Of a stretch of DNA of 47,488 bases, positions 33,228 through 42,036 are shown piece after piece. Below the pieces are notes generated by a model. It worked only from the letters and a program-made list of their open reading frames with translations. It was not told the origin of the DNA and did no database searches. Positions within the stretch are counted from its first letter, which is position 1. Every line of letters begins with the position of its first letter. A program made the position numbers and the translations under genes. Source of the DNA: an uncultured Bacteroidales bacterium (lineage in GTDB: Bacteria > Bacteroidota > Bacteroidia > Bacteroidales > Bacteroidaceae); the NCBI GenBank assembly GCA_902778625.1, contig CACYYM010000021.1, positions 1 through 47,488 of the forward strand, in the 5' to 3' direction.

Positions 33228-33355
33228 GGCCCCGCTAGGGGCGTCGAAAATCCCCGCGTGCGGCGATCGTAATCCCCGCACGCGGGGATTGCCATTTCCG
33301 CGTGCGGCGTTTGCCATCTCCGCGTGCGGCGTTTGAAATCCCCCTGTACGGAATT
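33228..33355. repeat. 22-bp palindromic array B (6 units)
   Basis: Centres at 33236, 33258, 33280, 33302, 33324 and 33346, exactly 22 bp apart. Cores include CCCCGCTAGGGGCG, CCCCGCGTGCGGCG and the perfect palindrome AATCCCCGCACGCGGGGATT. Very similar in wording to array A, 21 kb away. It starts 12 nt after the stop codon of the glutaminase-like gene. Confidence 0.95.
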
Positions 33356-33381
33356 ATCTCCCGACGTCGCTTTGTTATTTA

Positions 33382-33476
33382 TTGCAGACATAACACATTT
33401 CCTAACTTTGCCTTGCTTGTTTAACAATTCTTAACACAATCAGACATTATTATATATTTAATAATGTGTATATTTG
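33382..33476 (+). promoter_or_regulatory. Promoters of the large surface-protein gene
   Basis: TTG (33382-33384) with TAACTTTG (33403-33410), 18 nt apart, and a second -7 box TATATTTG (33469-33476) closer to the gene. The leader is AT-rich, 75-140 nt long, with no recognised riboswitch. Confidence 0.55.
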
Positions 33477-33557
33477 TAGGCGTGTAGTGTAAAAAAGCGT
33501 ACAAAAAAACTAAATAAATCTATTAATAAACCTAAGTTTAACTAAAAACAAAACGAG

Positions 33558-36500
33558 ATGAAAACAAACAAATTGTTAACCTTGTTCGCTGCAGTGCTGA
33601 TGCTACTCAGCGTACAAAGCGTCAACGCTATGTCGTTTACGCTCGTGACAGGTTCTGACCCTACGGGCGATGAAGGCTGTGCCGCACTGATGGATGGCAA
33701 AGCAAATACCAAGTGGGGCTCATGGGCAGGCTGGAATGGAAACAGTGTCTTTGCTGTCTTCAAGGCTGCCCTGCCTATCGCAGTAGCAGACTATGAGTTG
33801 GTCATTGCCAACGACACTCCCGGTTCTCCAGGTCGTAACTGGAAGAAGTGGCGTGTCTTCGGCGGCAACTTCTCATCCGATGCCGATGCAACGAAAGATG
33901 CAGAAGGTTGGGTACTGCTCGACGAAAAAGATGAGGACGTACCCACAGGAGATGAGAACGAATCATACTTGGTTGTGCCTTACACACTCTCAAATGCCAC
34001 GACAGACTCTTATGCTTATTTCATGATTATTGTGGATGAGCTTGCAGGCGGTTGGGGCGAATACTGCCAGATGGGCGAGTTCCGCTTCGTGGACGAAGTC
34101 GTCGATACATCCGGTGCACAGGAATACCTCGATTACGAGCCGACAGGCGTTGACGAGGACCTCATCACTGCCTACAATGATAAGAAGGCAGAACTGCTGG
34201 CAGCTTATACCAATGCAAATGTAGATGCTATTATCACATTGTCAGGCGAGATTGCTCAACTGAAGGCAAAGATTGAAACCATCAAGAATGGCGGCTTTAT
34301 TGCTCTCTACGGCTCTAGCTGCTGGGGCGACGGACACTACTCACAGCTCGTCGACGGCAACGAGAACACCAAGTGGGGCGGCAACTTCAGCGGCAACGTA
34401 GGCGACGCTGGACACGTTCAGTACATCGTCTTCCGCGGCCAGTCGCAGAAGCCCTTCTTCTACAAACTCGTCACCGGTAACGACACCGCTACAAACACTG
34501 GACGTAACTGGAAGTCCTGGACTGTCTTCGGCGGCAACTTCGCTTCTGAGGCTGAGGCAACAAAGGATGCAGAAGGCTGGGTTGCTCTGGACATCAGAAC
34601 AAACATCAGTGCTGAGTACCTGCCCATGAAGAACTTCTATCCCGCTACCTTCGACTTCACTGAAGGCGTCGCAACAGAATACGCATACTTCAAGGTAGAG
34701 GTTTACGAGTCTAACGGCACTCAGCAGCAGATGTCCGAAATGTATCTCTGCTCACAGGAAGAGTTCGAGGCCATTCGTGCTCCCTATGTGGAAGAGCTGG
34801 CAGAGTTTGCTGCAGGTCTCGATGAATATGTTGTTGAGTCCGACAAGGAAGAGTTGAAGACTCAGTTCGCAACACTCTTCACAGAACTTCAGACCACAGC
34901 CGACGCAGTTCGCCTGACAAAGGTTTACAACGACCTGGTTGCCCTGAAGGAACAACTTGAGGAGTCTCACGCATTCGCTACAGGCGGCTATCGTCCTATC
35001 GACGGCTCTGCAGGATGGGGCGACGGACACTATTCACAACTCATCGATGGCAACATCAACACCAAGTGGGGTGGTGGCATACCGGATGGCGGCGCTTACA
35101 TTATCTTCAAGGCTTACGCTGCTAATCAGTTCCCATACTATGAGCTCATCACCGGTTCCGACACAGAGAGATACTCCGGACGTAACTGGAAGACCTGGAA
35201 GATTTACGGCACCAATGTCAAGGGCGACATGGACGATACGGCAACTCGCGACTTCGCTGGTTGGACTTTGATCGACCAGAAGACAGACATCGGTCAGGAT
35301 CTGCTGCCCGCAGCTAACTTTGCTCCTGCTTACTTCACCTTCAGCGAGACTTGGCCCGCAGGCTACAAGTACTTCAAGATTGAGGTCGAAGCTGCATTCA
35401 ATGGTACTGCAATCCAGATGTCCGAGTTCAAGATGCTCTCAGAGGAAGCCTTCGCAGCCATCCGTCAGGAGTATGTTGACTCTCTGCAAAAGGTCGGCAT
35501 GGCTCTCTATGAACAGTTCGCAGGTCTGCCCGTTCCCGATGCTATCAAGAACCAAGTTATTGCAGCAGCAACAGCCAAGGTTACAGCCGTTGCAACCGCA
35601 ACGCCCGAGCAGCTCATGCCTCTCTTCAACGAAGCACTGCAGTACATCACTGTTGATCTGCCCGCAATGGCAACGCTGGAACAGAACGAAGGCGTTTACG
35701 AGATTGACAACGCCATCAAGCTCGTTCTCTTTAAGGAACTGGTTAATGGTGGCGAGGCCACAGCTAATGCCGTCCTTACTGCCGATATCGACATGACTGG
35801 CTATGACTGGACTCCTATCGGTAACGCTGACTTAATGTACTCAGGTACCTTCGACGGTCAGGGATATAAGATTACAAACTTTAGCTATACCGCAACAGGC
35901 AACAACAACGGTCTGTTTGGCGCCATCAACAACGCCACAGTCAAGGACTTCGGTATCTATGGTACGCTGACATCCGATGGCTTCAACTACAATGGCACTA
36001 TCGGTCAGGCAGAAGGCACATCAATCATCAGTGGCATTTACAGTGCTCTTGACATTAACGTTGCCAACTTCAAGGCTCACACCGGCGGTATTGTCGGCGG
36101 CATGACTACCGCCAGCACAATGGAGATACACAAGTGCGAATATGCCGGCACGCTGACACACACTGGCCTTGGCGACTGCCAAGCCGGTATCGTTGGCTAC
36201 ACCTACGGCGGTGGCGTCTTTGACTGTGTCTTCAGCGGCACCATCATTGGCGAGAACAATAAGTACGGCGGCATCATGGGCTACTGCAAGGTTCCCGCCT
36301 TCAAGGGCATACAGAACTGCCTTAGCATCGGTAAGATTGTTGCTGACGAAGGTTGCACGACTGCTGCTGCTATCCTTGCCAACTGGAATGGTAACGCAAC
36401 GACGAGCATCAAGAATAACTACTACCTCCTGCAGGAAGGTTCTACCACAACTATCGCCATCGGCAACAAGGCTACTAACTGCGAGGCCCCTGTCCTCGTT

Positions 36501-38693
36501 ACAGCCGAGCAGCTCGCAAGCGGTGAGATTACCTTCAAGCTGAATAATGGTGAAGTAGAAGACGTTGCTTGGTACCAGAACCTGGACAAGAGGGCCTTCA
36601 AGGCTGAGCAGTATGTCGTAACAGCTGACGGCAACACAGAAGAACCGACAGCTGCCGACGTTACTTTGACAAACGCAGCCGACGGCACTTACACCTTCAC
36701 GCTGCCCAACTTCACACTCAACATTCTCGGCATGTCTCTGCCCGTTGGCGACATCAGCCTCACTGGCGTTGAAATCGCTGACGACGGCACATTCAGCCAG
36801 ACTGGCACATATGCTGTTCCCGCAGAGAACATTCCTGCTGCATTGGCTACTTATGCTGCCTTCTTCCAGCGTATTCCTTACACACTCACTGGTAAGGTTA
36901 ACGAGGAGAAGCTCTATGCAGTTATTGACCTGACAGTTAATGTTGGCACTGCTCATACAGTTAATGTAGTGGTTGGCACCGATGACTTCGAGGCTGTTGC
37001 TCCCGCTCTTGCTGAAGGCGACGCATATCCTGTTCTCGACGCAACTCACGCTATCGTTTACGAGGTTGGCACTTTGCACTGCGACGGCACGCCTTATGGC
37101 GACGCTGGTAGTGGCAAATACACCAACGACATCGCTGACTTCCAAAAGGACGAACACGACTTCGTTAGCGGCGGCTTCTGCTCTTACTGTAATGCTATTA
37201 ACGAGGATTACGAAGACGTTTACGAGATTGCTAACGCAACTCAGCTCAAGAACTTCGCCCTTTATGTTTCTGCAGGCAGTAACACTGCATCTGCAGCTCT
37301 CGTTGCCGACATCGACCTTTCTGAGGTAATCGAAGACAATGCTCTGACATTCGCTATCGGTACTGATGCTACTCCGTTCAAGGGCACATTCGATGGTCAA
37401 CGTCATGCTATCAGCAACATCACCTATACCGCCACGGGTCAGTACAATGGCTTGTTTGGTAAGATTGCAGATGGAGCTGTAGTTAAGGACTTTGATGCTT
37501 ATGGCACAATGACCATTTCTTCTTCAGTTACTGGCAGAGCAGTTGCTCTGATTGCTGCTGCTACAGGTAGTGATGTTCTCATCAGCGGTATCTTTAGCAA
37601 CATTTCCTACAATAACCAGTTGGCTGGTGCTCAAGTAGGTGGTATCCTCGGTGGCTCTCTCAATGGCAATATCACAGTTGACCGTTGCACATACTCTGGT
37701 ACTTTGGACGGTAACGACGCAGGCGGTAGTGGCAACTATGGCGGCATCGTAGGTTATGTTAACAACAACAACAACGCTAACCTCACCGTTAGCAACTGTC
37801 TGTTCGACGGCGAGCTGAAGAACAGTGCATCCACAAATGCAGACTGCACCTTCGGCGGTATGGTAGGTTATGTTGGCGCAAGTCCCACAGTAACTATCAA
37901 GAACTGCCTGTCTATCGGTGCTGTTAATTCTAATGTGAACGGCCAGTTCTTCGGTGCTGTCAAGAGCGGTAAGTGCTCAGTGAAGAACAGCTATTATCAG
38001 GGGGATAACGTGAACGGCTCTGCTAGCACTGTAACTCTGACGACTCAGGAGGCTACTCTGGTTGAAGACGAGCAGTTGGCAAGCGGCTTCGTTGCAGCAA
38101 GACTCGCTCCGGCATTCCGCCAGAACATTGGTACAGATGAATATCCTGACCTGAACATAGCTAAGCCTTTCGTTGCAGAGATTACCGAAGTTGGCTATGC
38201 TACGCTGTATCAGGAAGAGACAGACGCTTTGATTCCTGAAGGTGTTGAAGTATTCTCAGGCCTGAAGAGTGGCCACTGGCTCATCCTCAATGCTATCGAA
38301 ACGGCATTTGCTGCTGAAGAGCCCGTCATCCTGAAGGGCGCTGCAGGTTACTACATGTTCCGTCCGACGGTTGGTGCTACGAAGGCTGAGGCTAACGACC
38401 TTATCGGTACAGCCGAGGATATCGCAGCAACAGGCCAGTATGTTCTCGCTCAGCCCGAAGGTGAAGAGCTTGCCTTCTACAGAGCTACAACAGGCACCAT
38501 CAGAGCAGGCAAGGCTTACCTCGAAGATGCTTCCGGCATCAAGGCATTCTTCTTCGGCGACGATGATGCAACTGGCATCAACGGCGTTGAGATGGCTACT
38601 GAGAACGGTGCAATCTACAACGTTGCAGGTCAGCGCCTGAACAAGATGCAGAAGGGCATCAACATTGTAGCAGGCAAGAAAGTGCTTAAGTAA
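33558..38693 (+). CDS. Large surface protein with three discoidin-like and two GLUG-type regions
   Basis: 1711 residues. Signal peptide to about residue 25. Three related discoidin-like domains carry ALMDGKANTKWGSW, QLVDGNENTKWGGN and QLIDGNINTKWGGG (near residues 36, 258 and 494), joined by helical linkers. GLUG-type beta-helix repeats follow: FDGQGYKITNFSYTATGNNN and later FDGQRHAISNITYTATGQYN, each leading into NGLFG, CEYAGTL/CTYSGTL and GGIVGY units. Between them is a calycin-like segment (DGTYTFTLPNFTLNILGMSL). The C-terminus is the tail YNVAGQRLNKMQ ... VAGKKVLK. Likely an exported adhesin or glycan-binding protein; no catalytic site recognised. Confidence 0.75.
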   Translation: MKTNKLLTLFAAVLMLLSVQSVNAMSFTLVTGSDPTGDEGCAALMDGKANTKWGSWAGWNGNSVFAVFKAALPIAVADYELVIANDTPGSPGRNWKKWRVFGGNFSSDADATKDAEGWVLLDEKDEDVPTGDENESYLVVPYTLSNATTDSYAYFMIIVDELAGGWGEYCQMGEFRFVDEVVDTSGAQEYLDYEPTGVDEDLITAYNDKKAELLAAYTNANVDAIITLSGEIAQLKAKIETIKNGGFIALYGSSCWGDGHYSQLVDGNENTKWGGNFSGNVGDAGHVQYIVFRGQSQKPFFYKLVTGNDTATNTGRNWKSWTVFGGNFASEAEATKDAEGWVALDIRTNISAEYLPMKNFYPATFDFTEGVATEYAYFKVEVYESNGTQQQMSEMYLCSQEEFEAIRAPYVEELAEFAAGLDEYVVESDKEELKTQFATLFTELQTTADAVRLTKVYNDLVALKEQLEESHAFATGGYRPIDGSAGWGDGHYSQLIDGNINTKWGGGIPDGGAYIIFKAYAANQFPYYELITGSDTERYSGRNWKTWKIYGTNVKGDMDDTATRDFAGWTLIDQKTDIGQDLLPAANFAPAYFTFSETWPAGYKYFKIEVEAAFNGTAIQMSEFKMLSEEAFAAIRQEYVDSLQKVGMALYEQFAGLPVPDAIKNQVIAAATAKVTAVATATPEQLMPLFNEALQYITVDLPAMATLEQNEGVYEIDNAIKLVLFKELVNGGEATANAVLTADIDMTGYDWTPIGNADLMYSGTFDGQGYKITNFSYTATGNNNGLFGAINNATVKDFGIYGTLTSDGFNYNGTIGQAEGTSIISGIYSALDINVANFKAHTGGIVGGMTTASTMEIHKCEYAGTLTHTGLGDCQAGIVGYTYGGGVFDCVFSGTIIGENNKYGGIMGYCKVPAFKGIQNCLSIGKIVADEGCTTAAAILANWNGNATTSIKNNYYLLQEGSTTTIAIGNKATNCEAPVLVTAEQLASGEITFKLNNGEVEDVAWYQNLDKRAFKAEQYVVTADGNTEEPTAADVTLTNAADGTYTFTLPNFTLNILGMSLPVGDISLTGVEIADDGTFSQTGTYAVPAENIPAALATYAAFFQRIPYTLTGKVNEEKLYAVIDLTVNVGTAHTVNVVVGTDDFEAVAPALAEGDAYPVLDATHAIVYEVGTLHCDGTPYGDAGSGKYTNDIADFQKDEHDFVSGGFCSYCNAINEDYEDVYEIANATQLKNFALYVSAGSNTASAALVADIDLSEVIEDNALTFAIGTDATPFKGTFDGQRHAISNITYTATGQYNGLFGKIADGAVVKDFDAYGTMTISSSVTGRAVALIAAATGSDVLISGIFSNISYNNQLAGAQVGGILGGSLNGNITVDRCTYSGTLDGNDAGGSGNYGGIVGYVNNNNNANLTVSNCLFDGELKNSASTNADCTFGGMVGYVGASPTVTIKNCLSIGAVNSNVNGQFFGAVKSGKCSVKNSYYQGDNVNGSASTVTLTTQEATLVEDEQLASGFVAARLAPAFRQNIGTDEYPDLNIAKPFVAEITEVGYATLYQEETDALIPEGVEVFSGLKSGHWLILNAIETAFAAEEPVILKGAAGYYMFRPTVGATKAEANDLIGTAEDIAATGQYVLAQPEGEELAFYRATTGTIRAGKAYLEDASGIKAFFFGDDDATGINGVEMATENGAIYNVAGQRLNKMQKGINIVAGKKVLK

Positions 38694-38703
38694 ACAATTC
38701 GCA

Positions 38704-38731
38704 GGTTTCCTCCTCTTCGGAGGGGGAAACC
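38704..38731 (+). other. Perfect 12-bp hairpin with UUCG loop
   Basis: GGTTTCCTCCTC (38704-38715), loop TTCG, then GAGGGGGAAACC (38720-38731): 12 pairs, one G-U. No T run follows, so it is more likely an RNA processing or stability element between the surface-protein gene and the small peptide gene than a terminator. Confidence 0.75.
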
Positions 38732-38779
38732 CTATATATTAATTAATAATGTATAATTAACGCTTAAACATTAAAGACT

Positions 38780-38938
38780 ATGAAATATATAGCACCTGCA
38801 ATGCAGTTAGAGGAGGCTATGGCAGCCATGATGATTGCCGAAAGCCTGAAGGTAAATAAAGACAGCGACAAGACTGTCGATGGCGAAGATGCTTTGACAA
38901 ACGAAAACAACGCCTGGGATATCTGGGGCGACGATTAA
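38780..38938 (+). CDS. 52-residue acidic peptide of unknown function
   Basis: Starts MKYIAPAMQLEEAMAAMMIA and ends ALTNENNAWDIWGDD; contains TVDGEDAL. The N-terminal half is a Met/Ala-rich helix without a signal peptide; the C-terminal half is acidic with two Trp. I recall short Bacteroidales proteins with this MKY(I/V)P start and acidic Trp-containing end downstream of surface-protein genes, but no known role. A precursor-peptide-like layout (helical leader, variable acidic core) is possible but no modification gene is nearby. It has no own promoter box that I can see, so it is probably read from the upstream gene through the UUCG hairpin. Confidence 0.6.
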   Translation: MKYIAPAMQLEEAMAAMMIAESLKVNKDSDKTVDGEDALTNENNAWDIWGDD

Positions 38939-38971
38939 GATTAAGTCAGAGCGATATTAACCTCTAAAAGT

Positions 38972-39042
38972 TTCAAGGATAAGGAAACTTTCTCCTTGAA
39001 CCGCTAGAAAAAGGCAGCTCCCAAAGCGGGGGTTGCCTTTTC
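38972..39042 (+). terminator. Hairpin followed by rho-independent terminator
   Basis: TTCAAGGA (38972-38979) pairs with TCCTTGAA (38993-39000). Then AAAAGGCAGCTCCC (about 39009-39022) pairs with GGGGGTTGCCTTTT (39028-39041), ending in T residues. It closes the surface-protein/peptide transcript. Confidence 0.75.
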
Positions 39043-39081
39043 TGCATTAAGAGTGTGTACGTTTTGCTAGAGCTCTTAGTC

Positions 39082-39187
39082 AACTCCGCACGTGGGGTTC
39101 GTTATACATACATGTATGTATAATTGTAGATACATGTATGTATAATTATAGATACATGTATGTATAATCAACTCGGCGTGCTGTGTT
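39082..39187. repeat. 22-bp palindromic array F (5 units)
   Basis: Centres at 39090, 39112, 39134, 39156 and 39178, exactly 22 bp apart. The first unit is AACTCCGCACGTGGGGTT, then three ATAGATACATGTATGTAT-type units, then AACTCGGCGTGCTGTGTT. The first four units are nearly identical in order and wording to units 2-5 of array E, 10.6 kb away. It ends 8 nt from the gldH stop codon. Confidence 0.95.
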
Positions 39188-39195
39188 GACTGATG

Positions 39196-39672
39196 CTACT
39201 TGTCGAGTCGAATTCCGAGCTCTGTGATGTCGGGAATCACCTCATGCCGCATGAGGTGATGGATGCGGACAGAACCGCTCTTGCCTTTCTTCAAACGGAT
39301 GGGCACATGCTGGCTCTCATATTGATGAAGGTTGACGCCTGGGCTCAGGGCATAGCCTTCTTCGGTCAATGCAAATCCCTCGGTATCGGTCAAGGGATAG
39401 CGAACGGTGTCACTTCGCGAAAAGCCTTCGATTTCGTCGTACTGCTCTACGGCAAGCACGATGTCCTGATAAGCTGGGTTTGCCGTTGTGCGAAGTCCGA
39501 TGTAAAGTGTTCCGTCGATGTCTGCTTCAGCCTTTGGCAGGTCGAAACAAATGGTGTCGCACCTGTCCCAGCCGTCTTTAGGCAGGGGCTTGTAGCTGTG
39601 CAACAGTGTGCTGTCTGTGCAGGCAGCCAACGACAATGCAAATAGGGAGATAAGAAAAGTGCAACGCATCAT
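39196..39672 (-). CDS. gldH: GldH-type lipoprotein
   Basis: 158 residues. Lipoprotein signal with SLAAC (lipid Cys at residue 18). The sequence around LLHSYKPLPKDGWDRCDTIC and the DITELGIRLDK-type C-terminus match GldH, an outer-membrane lipoprotein named from flavobacterial gliding and type IX secretion studies; in Bacteroidales it is kept in non-gliding species. Its place behind holB and the RicT/PSP1 gene is the usual Bacteroidetes order and supports the call. It starts 4 nt inside the previous gene. Confidence 0.85.
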   Translation of the reverse strand: MMRCTFLISLFALSLAACTDSTLLHSYKPLPKDGWDRCDTICFDLPKAEADIDGTLYIGLRTTANPAYQDIVLAVEQYDEIEGFSRSDTVRYPLTDTEGFALTEEGYALSPGVNLHQYESQHVPIRLKKGKSGSVRIHHLMRHEVIPDITELGIRLDK

Positions 39673-40787
39673 TCCGGACGGTTGTCGTTGTTGCGCTGTT
39701 TGTTCTTGTGCTTCTTCTTACGCTTCTTTTTGTCAAAGCGGTTGAGGTCTTCTTGCGTAGCGAGGTCAACTGGCCGTTCGGGTTCTCGGCGTCCGCCTTC
39801 TTCCAGTGAGACGGGCTTTTCGCCGCGCTTGTTCATCTCGATGATGGCGTTTGCCCGCTCGGCACTGATGGTGGTGAGGTTGGATGCGTTGCGTCGGTCG
39901 GTTGAGTATGTGACCTGACCCGAAAGGATGTCTGCTTTGAAGAGGTAGTAGTCGGCATCCTGCGTGTAAAGCATCACATCTCTGGGCGGCAGTTTGCGCG
40001 AGGCTTCGACGTATTGATCGACCTCATAGTTCATGCAGCACTTCAGCTTTGCGCACTGTCCTGCAAGCTTCTGCGGGTTGAGGCTCAAGTCCTGAAACCG
40101 AGCTGCACCTGTTCCGACGCTTTGGAAGTTCTTCATCCAGCCGGCACAGCAAAGCTCGCGTCCGCAAGGACCGAAGCCGCCGATGCGACCTGCTTCCTGA
40201 CGCGCTCCAATCTGTTTCATCTCAATGCGAACGTGGAAGACGTCGGCAAGCACCTTGATGAGCTGGCGGAAGTCAACGCGGCCGTCGGCAATGTAGTAGA
40301 AGATGGCTTTGTTCCCGTCGCCCTGATACTCGACGTCGCCAATCTTCATCTCCAGCCCGAGGTCCTTGGCAATCTGTCGGCTCTGTATCATCGTGCTGTG
40401 TTCACGAGCTTTTGCCTCAGCATAGCGCTCCATGTCGTTCTCGCGGGCCAAACGATAGATTTTGCGTATCTCTTCGTTGGGCTTCAAGTTGGCGTGCTTC
40501 ATCTGCATCGGCACGAGTTTGCCTGTCAGAGAGACAACGCCGATGTCGTGACCGGGATTGGACTCGACAGCTACGATGTCGCCCTTCTTCAGCGGCAGGT
40601 TGTCGCAGTTGTGGAAGTATGCCTTTCGTGTGTTCTTGAACTGCACCTCGACGAGGTCCGTCACCTCACTATTGCCGGGGACATCTGCCAGGTAGTCGTA
40701 TGTGTTGAGTTGGGCGTAGTGCCCTGTATTGGCGCTTTGTGCGGAGAAACCATGCCCGCGTTCGCCGCTTATGTATTGCTTATCCAT
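39669..40787 (-). CDS. RicT/YaaT-like PSP1-domain protein
   Basis: 372 residues with a PSP1 C-terminal domain (about 60-280). Cys pairs GPCGRELCCAGW and CAKLKCCMNY match the Fe-S-binding Cys of Bacillus RicT, which helps control RNase Y and mRNA processing. The C-terminal 90 residues are a low-complexity, lysine-rich tail (DKKKRKKKHKNKQ), a Bacteroidetes addition that may contact RNA. It overlaps holB by 8 nt and gldH by 4 nt, so the three are translated together. Confidence 0.85.
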   Translation of the reverse strand: MDKQYISGERGHGFSAQSANTGHYAQLNTYDYLADVPGNSEVTDLVEVQFKNTRKAYFHNCDNLPLKKGDIVAVESNPGHDIGVVSLTGKLVPMQMKHANLKPNEEIRKIYRLARENDMERYAEAKAREHSTMIQSRQIAKDLGLEMKIGDVEYQGDGNKAIFYYIADGRVDFRQLIKVLADVFHVRIEMKQIGARQEAGRIGGFGPCGRELCCAGWMKNFQSVGTGAARFQDLSLNPQKLAGQCAKLKCCMNYEVDQYVEASRKLPPRDVMLYTQDADYYLFKADILSGQVTYSTDRRNASNLTTISAERANAIIEMNKRGEKPVSLEEGGRREPERPVDLATQEDLNRFDKKKRKKKHKNKQRNNDNRPE

Positions 40788-41907
40788 TCTTGAGTAGTAC
40801 TATCATTTTCAGTGCGAGGTCAAAGAAAACCATTCGTGCGCTGACGTTCTGTGCGATATCGCGACCGGCGTCGCTCAGTTCGTTCATGATGCCGACGACG
40901 TTGTGTTCGTTGATGAACGGAGCGAAGCGTGTGCTGAAGGCTTCTTCCTCGCGACCGAGGTAGTTAATCTGTGGTTTGTGGAAGTTGTATATGTAGTTTT
41001 CTCGTAGTTGCTGCTGGAAGTAATCAAGCATTCGCTTCTGCCTTTCGCGTCCGAGTTCTGCAACCGTAAGCGACCACTGCTGCATTTCCTTGATGCGACG
41101 GGCATAGCTGTCGCGCATCAGCTGCTTGAAGAGCTCGAAGAACATCTGCTGCTCCGAGTCGTGTTCCATGCGTTTCTGGGCTTCCGTGTAGCTGCCTTGA
41201 GCGATGTGTGCCAGCAGGTCTGCATCGTCCTTCTGCATCGAGTGACGTTCTTGCAAAGCCTGACTGATAACCTCTTCCGGCAGGGCTGGCACATTGATGC
41301 GCTGCACGCGGCTCTGTATCGTGCCCAAGACGAGGTCTGGCTCTTGGCTGACAAGCAGGAAGTGTGTGCCGACAGGGGGTTCCTCGATGAGTTTCAGGAG
41401 CTTGTTGCCCGTCTGTTCGTTCATGCGTTCCGGCAACCAGATGATGACGACCTTTCGTCCGCCTTGACTCGACTTGAGTGCGAGCTTCCTTTGCAGATTG
41501 TCGCTCTCCTGCACATAAATCGTTATCTGCTGGTTCTCGGCACCGATGTCCTCGAGCCAGTCCTCGATGTCGAAGTAGGGTGTGCTCATTATTTGGTCGC
41601 GCCACTCTTGTACGAAGTCGTCCGAGACAGGCTTGTCGCTGCTCTTTCCTTTATATATTGGAAAGGAGAAATGCAGGTCGGGATGTGTCCAAAGGGAAGA
41701 CATCTGACAGTCTGAGCATGTGCCGCAAGCACCTTCCTCATTAGGATTCTGGCAAAGGAGCATCTGTGCATAAGCCAAAGCCAAAGGCAGCTTGCCTGCT
41801 CCTTTCGGTCCGCAGAACATGATGGCATGCGGCAACTTGTTCTCTTTAAGTAGCCGAATCAGGTGCTGCTTCACCTCTTCTTGTCCTATGATGTCGTTGA
41901 ACGTCAT
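40780..41907 (-). CDS. holB: DNA polymerase III delta' subunit
   Basis: 375 residues. AAA+ clamp-loader subunit: IIGQEEVKQHLIRLL, a P-loop GPKGAGKLPLA (the usual Lys-Ser/Thr is Lys-Leu, in line with an ATP-inactive delta'), a four-Cys zinc module (CQNPNEEGACGTCSDC), and the RLLKLIEEPP-type sensor region (NKLLKLIEEPPVGTHFLL). It loads the sliding clamp with delta and gamma/tau. First gene of the holB-ricT-gldH operon, promoter box at 41959-41952. Confidence 0.9.
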   Translation of the reverse strand: MTFNDIIGQEEVKQHLIRLLKENKLPHAIMFCGPKGAGKLPLALAYAQMLLCQNPNEEGACGTCSDCQMSSLWTHPDLHFSFPIYKGKSSDKPVSDDFVQEWRDQIMSTPYFDIEDWLEDIGAENQQITIYVQESDNLQRKLALKSSQGGRKVVIIWLPERMNEQTGNKLLKLIEEPPVGTHFLLVSQEPDLVLGTIQSRVQRINVPALPEEVISQALQERHSMQKDDADLLAHIAQGSYTEAQKRMEHDSEQQMFFELFKQLMRDSYARRIKEMQQWSLTVAELGRERQKRMLDYFQQQLRENYIYNFHKPQINYLGREEEAFSTRFAPFINEHNVVGIMNELSDAGRDIAQNVSARMVFFDLALKMIVLLKNG

Positions 41908-41951
41908 TTACTTTATTGACCAATGAACCTTGGCCAGTTGCTTTTTGTTTG

Positions 41952-42011
41952 CAAAGATACAAAGAATTTTTGGATTAGAGATTAGGGATTAGAGATTATT
42001 TCGTACCTTTG
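41952..42011. promoter_or_regulatory. Divergent promoters with GATTAGA-type repeat
   Basis: Minus strand TATCTTTG (41959-41952) for holB; plus strand TACCTTTG (42004-42011) for ugd. Between them GATTAGAGATTAGGGATTAG (41973-41992) is a 6-8-bp tandem tract that continues to 41998. Confidence 0.7.
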
Positions 42012-42036
42012 CACAGAAAAGGAAACAAACAATCGT

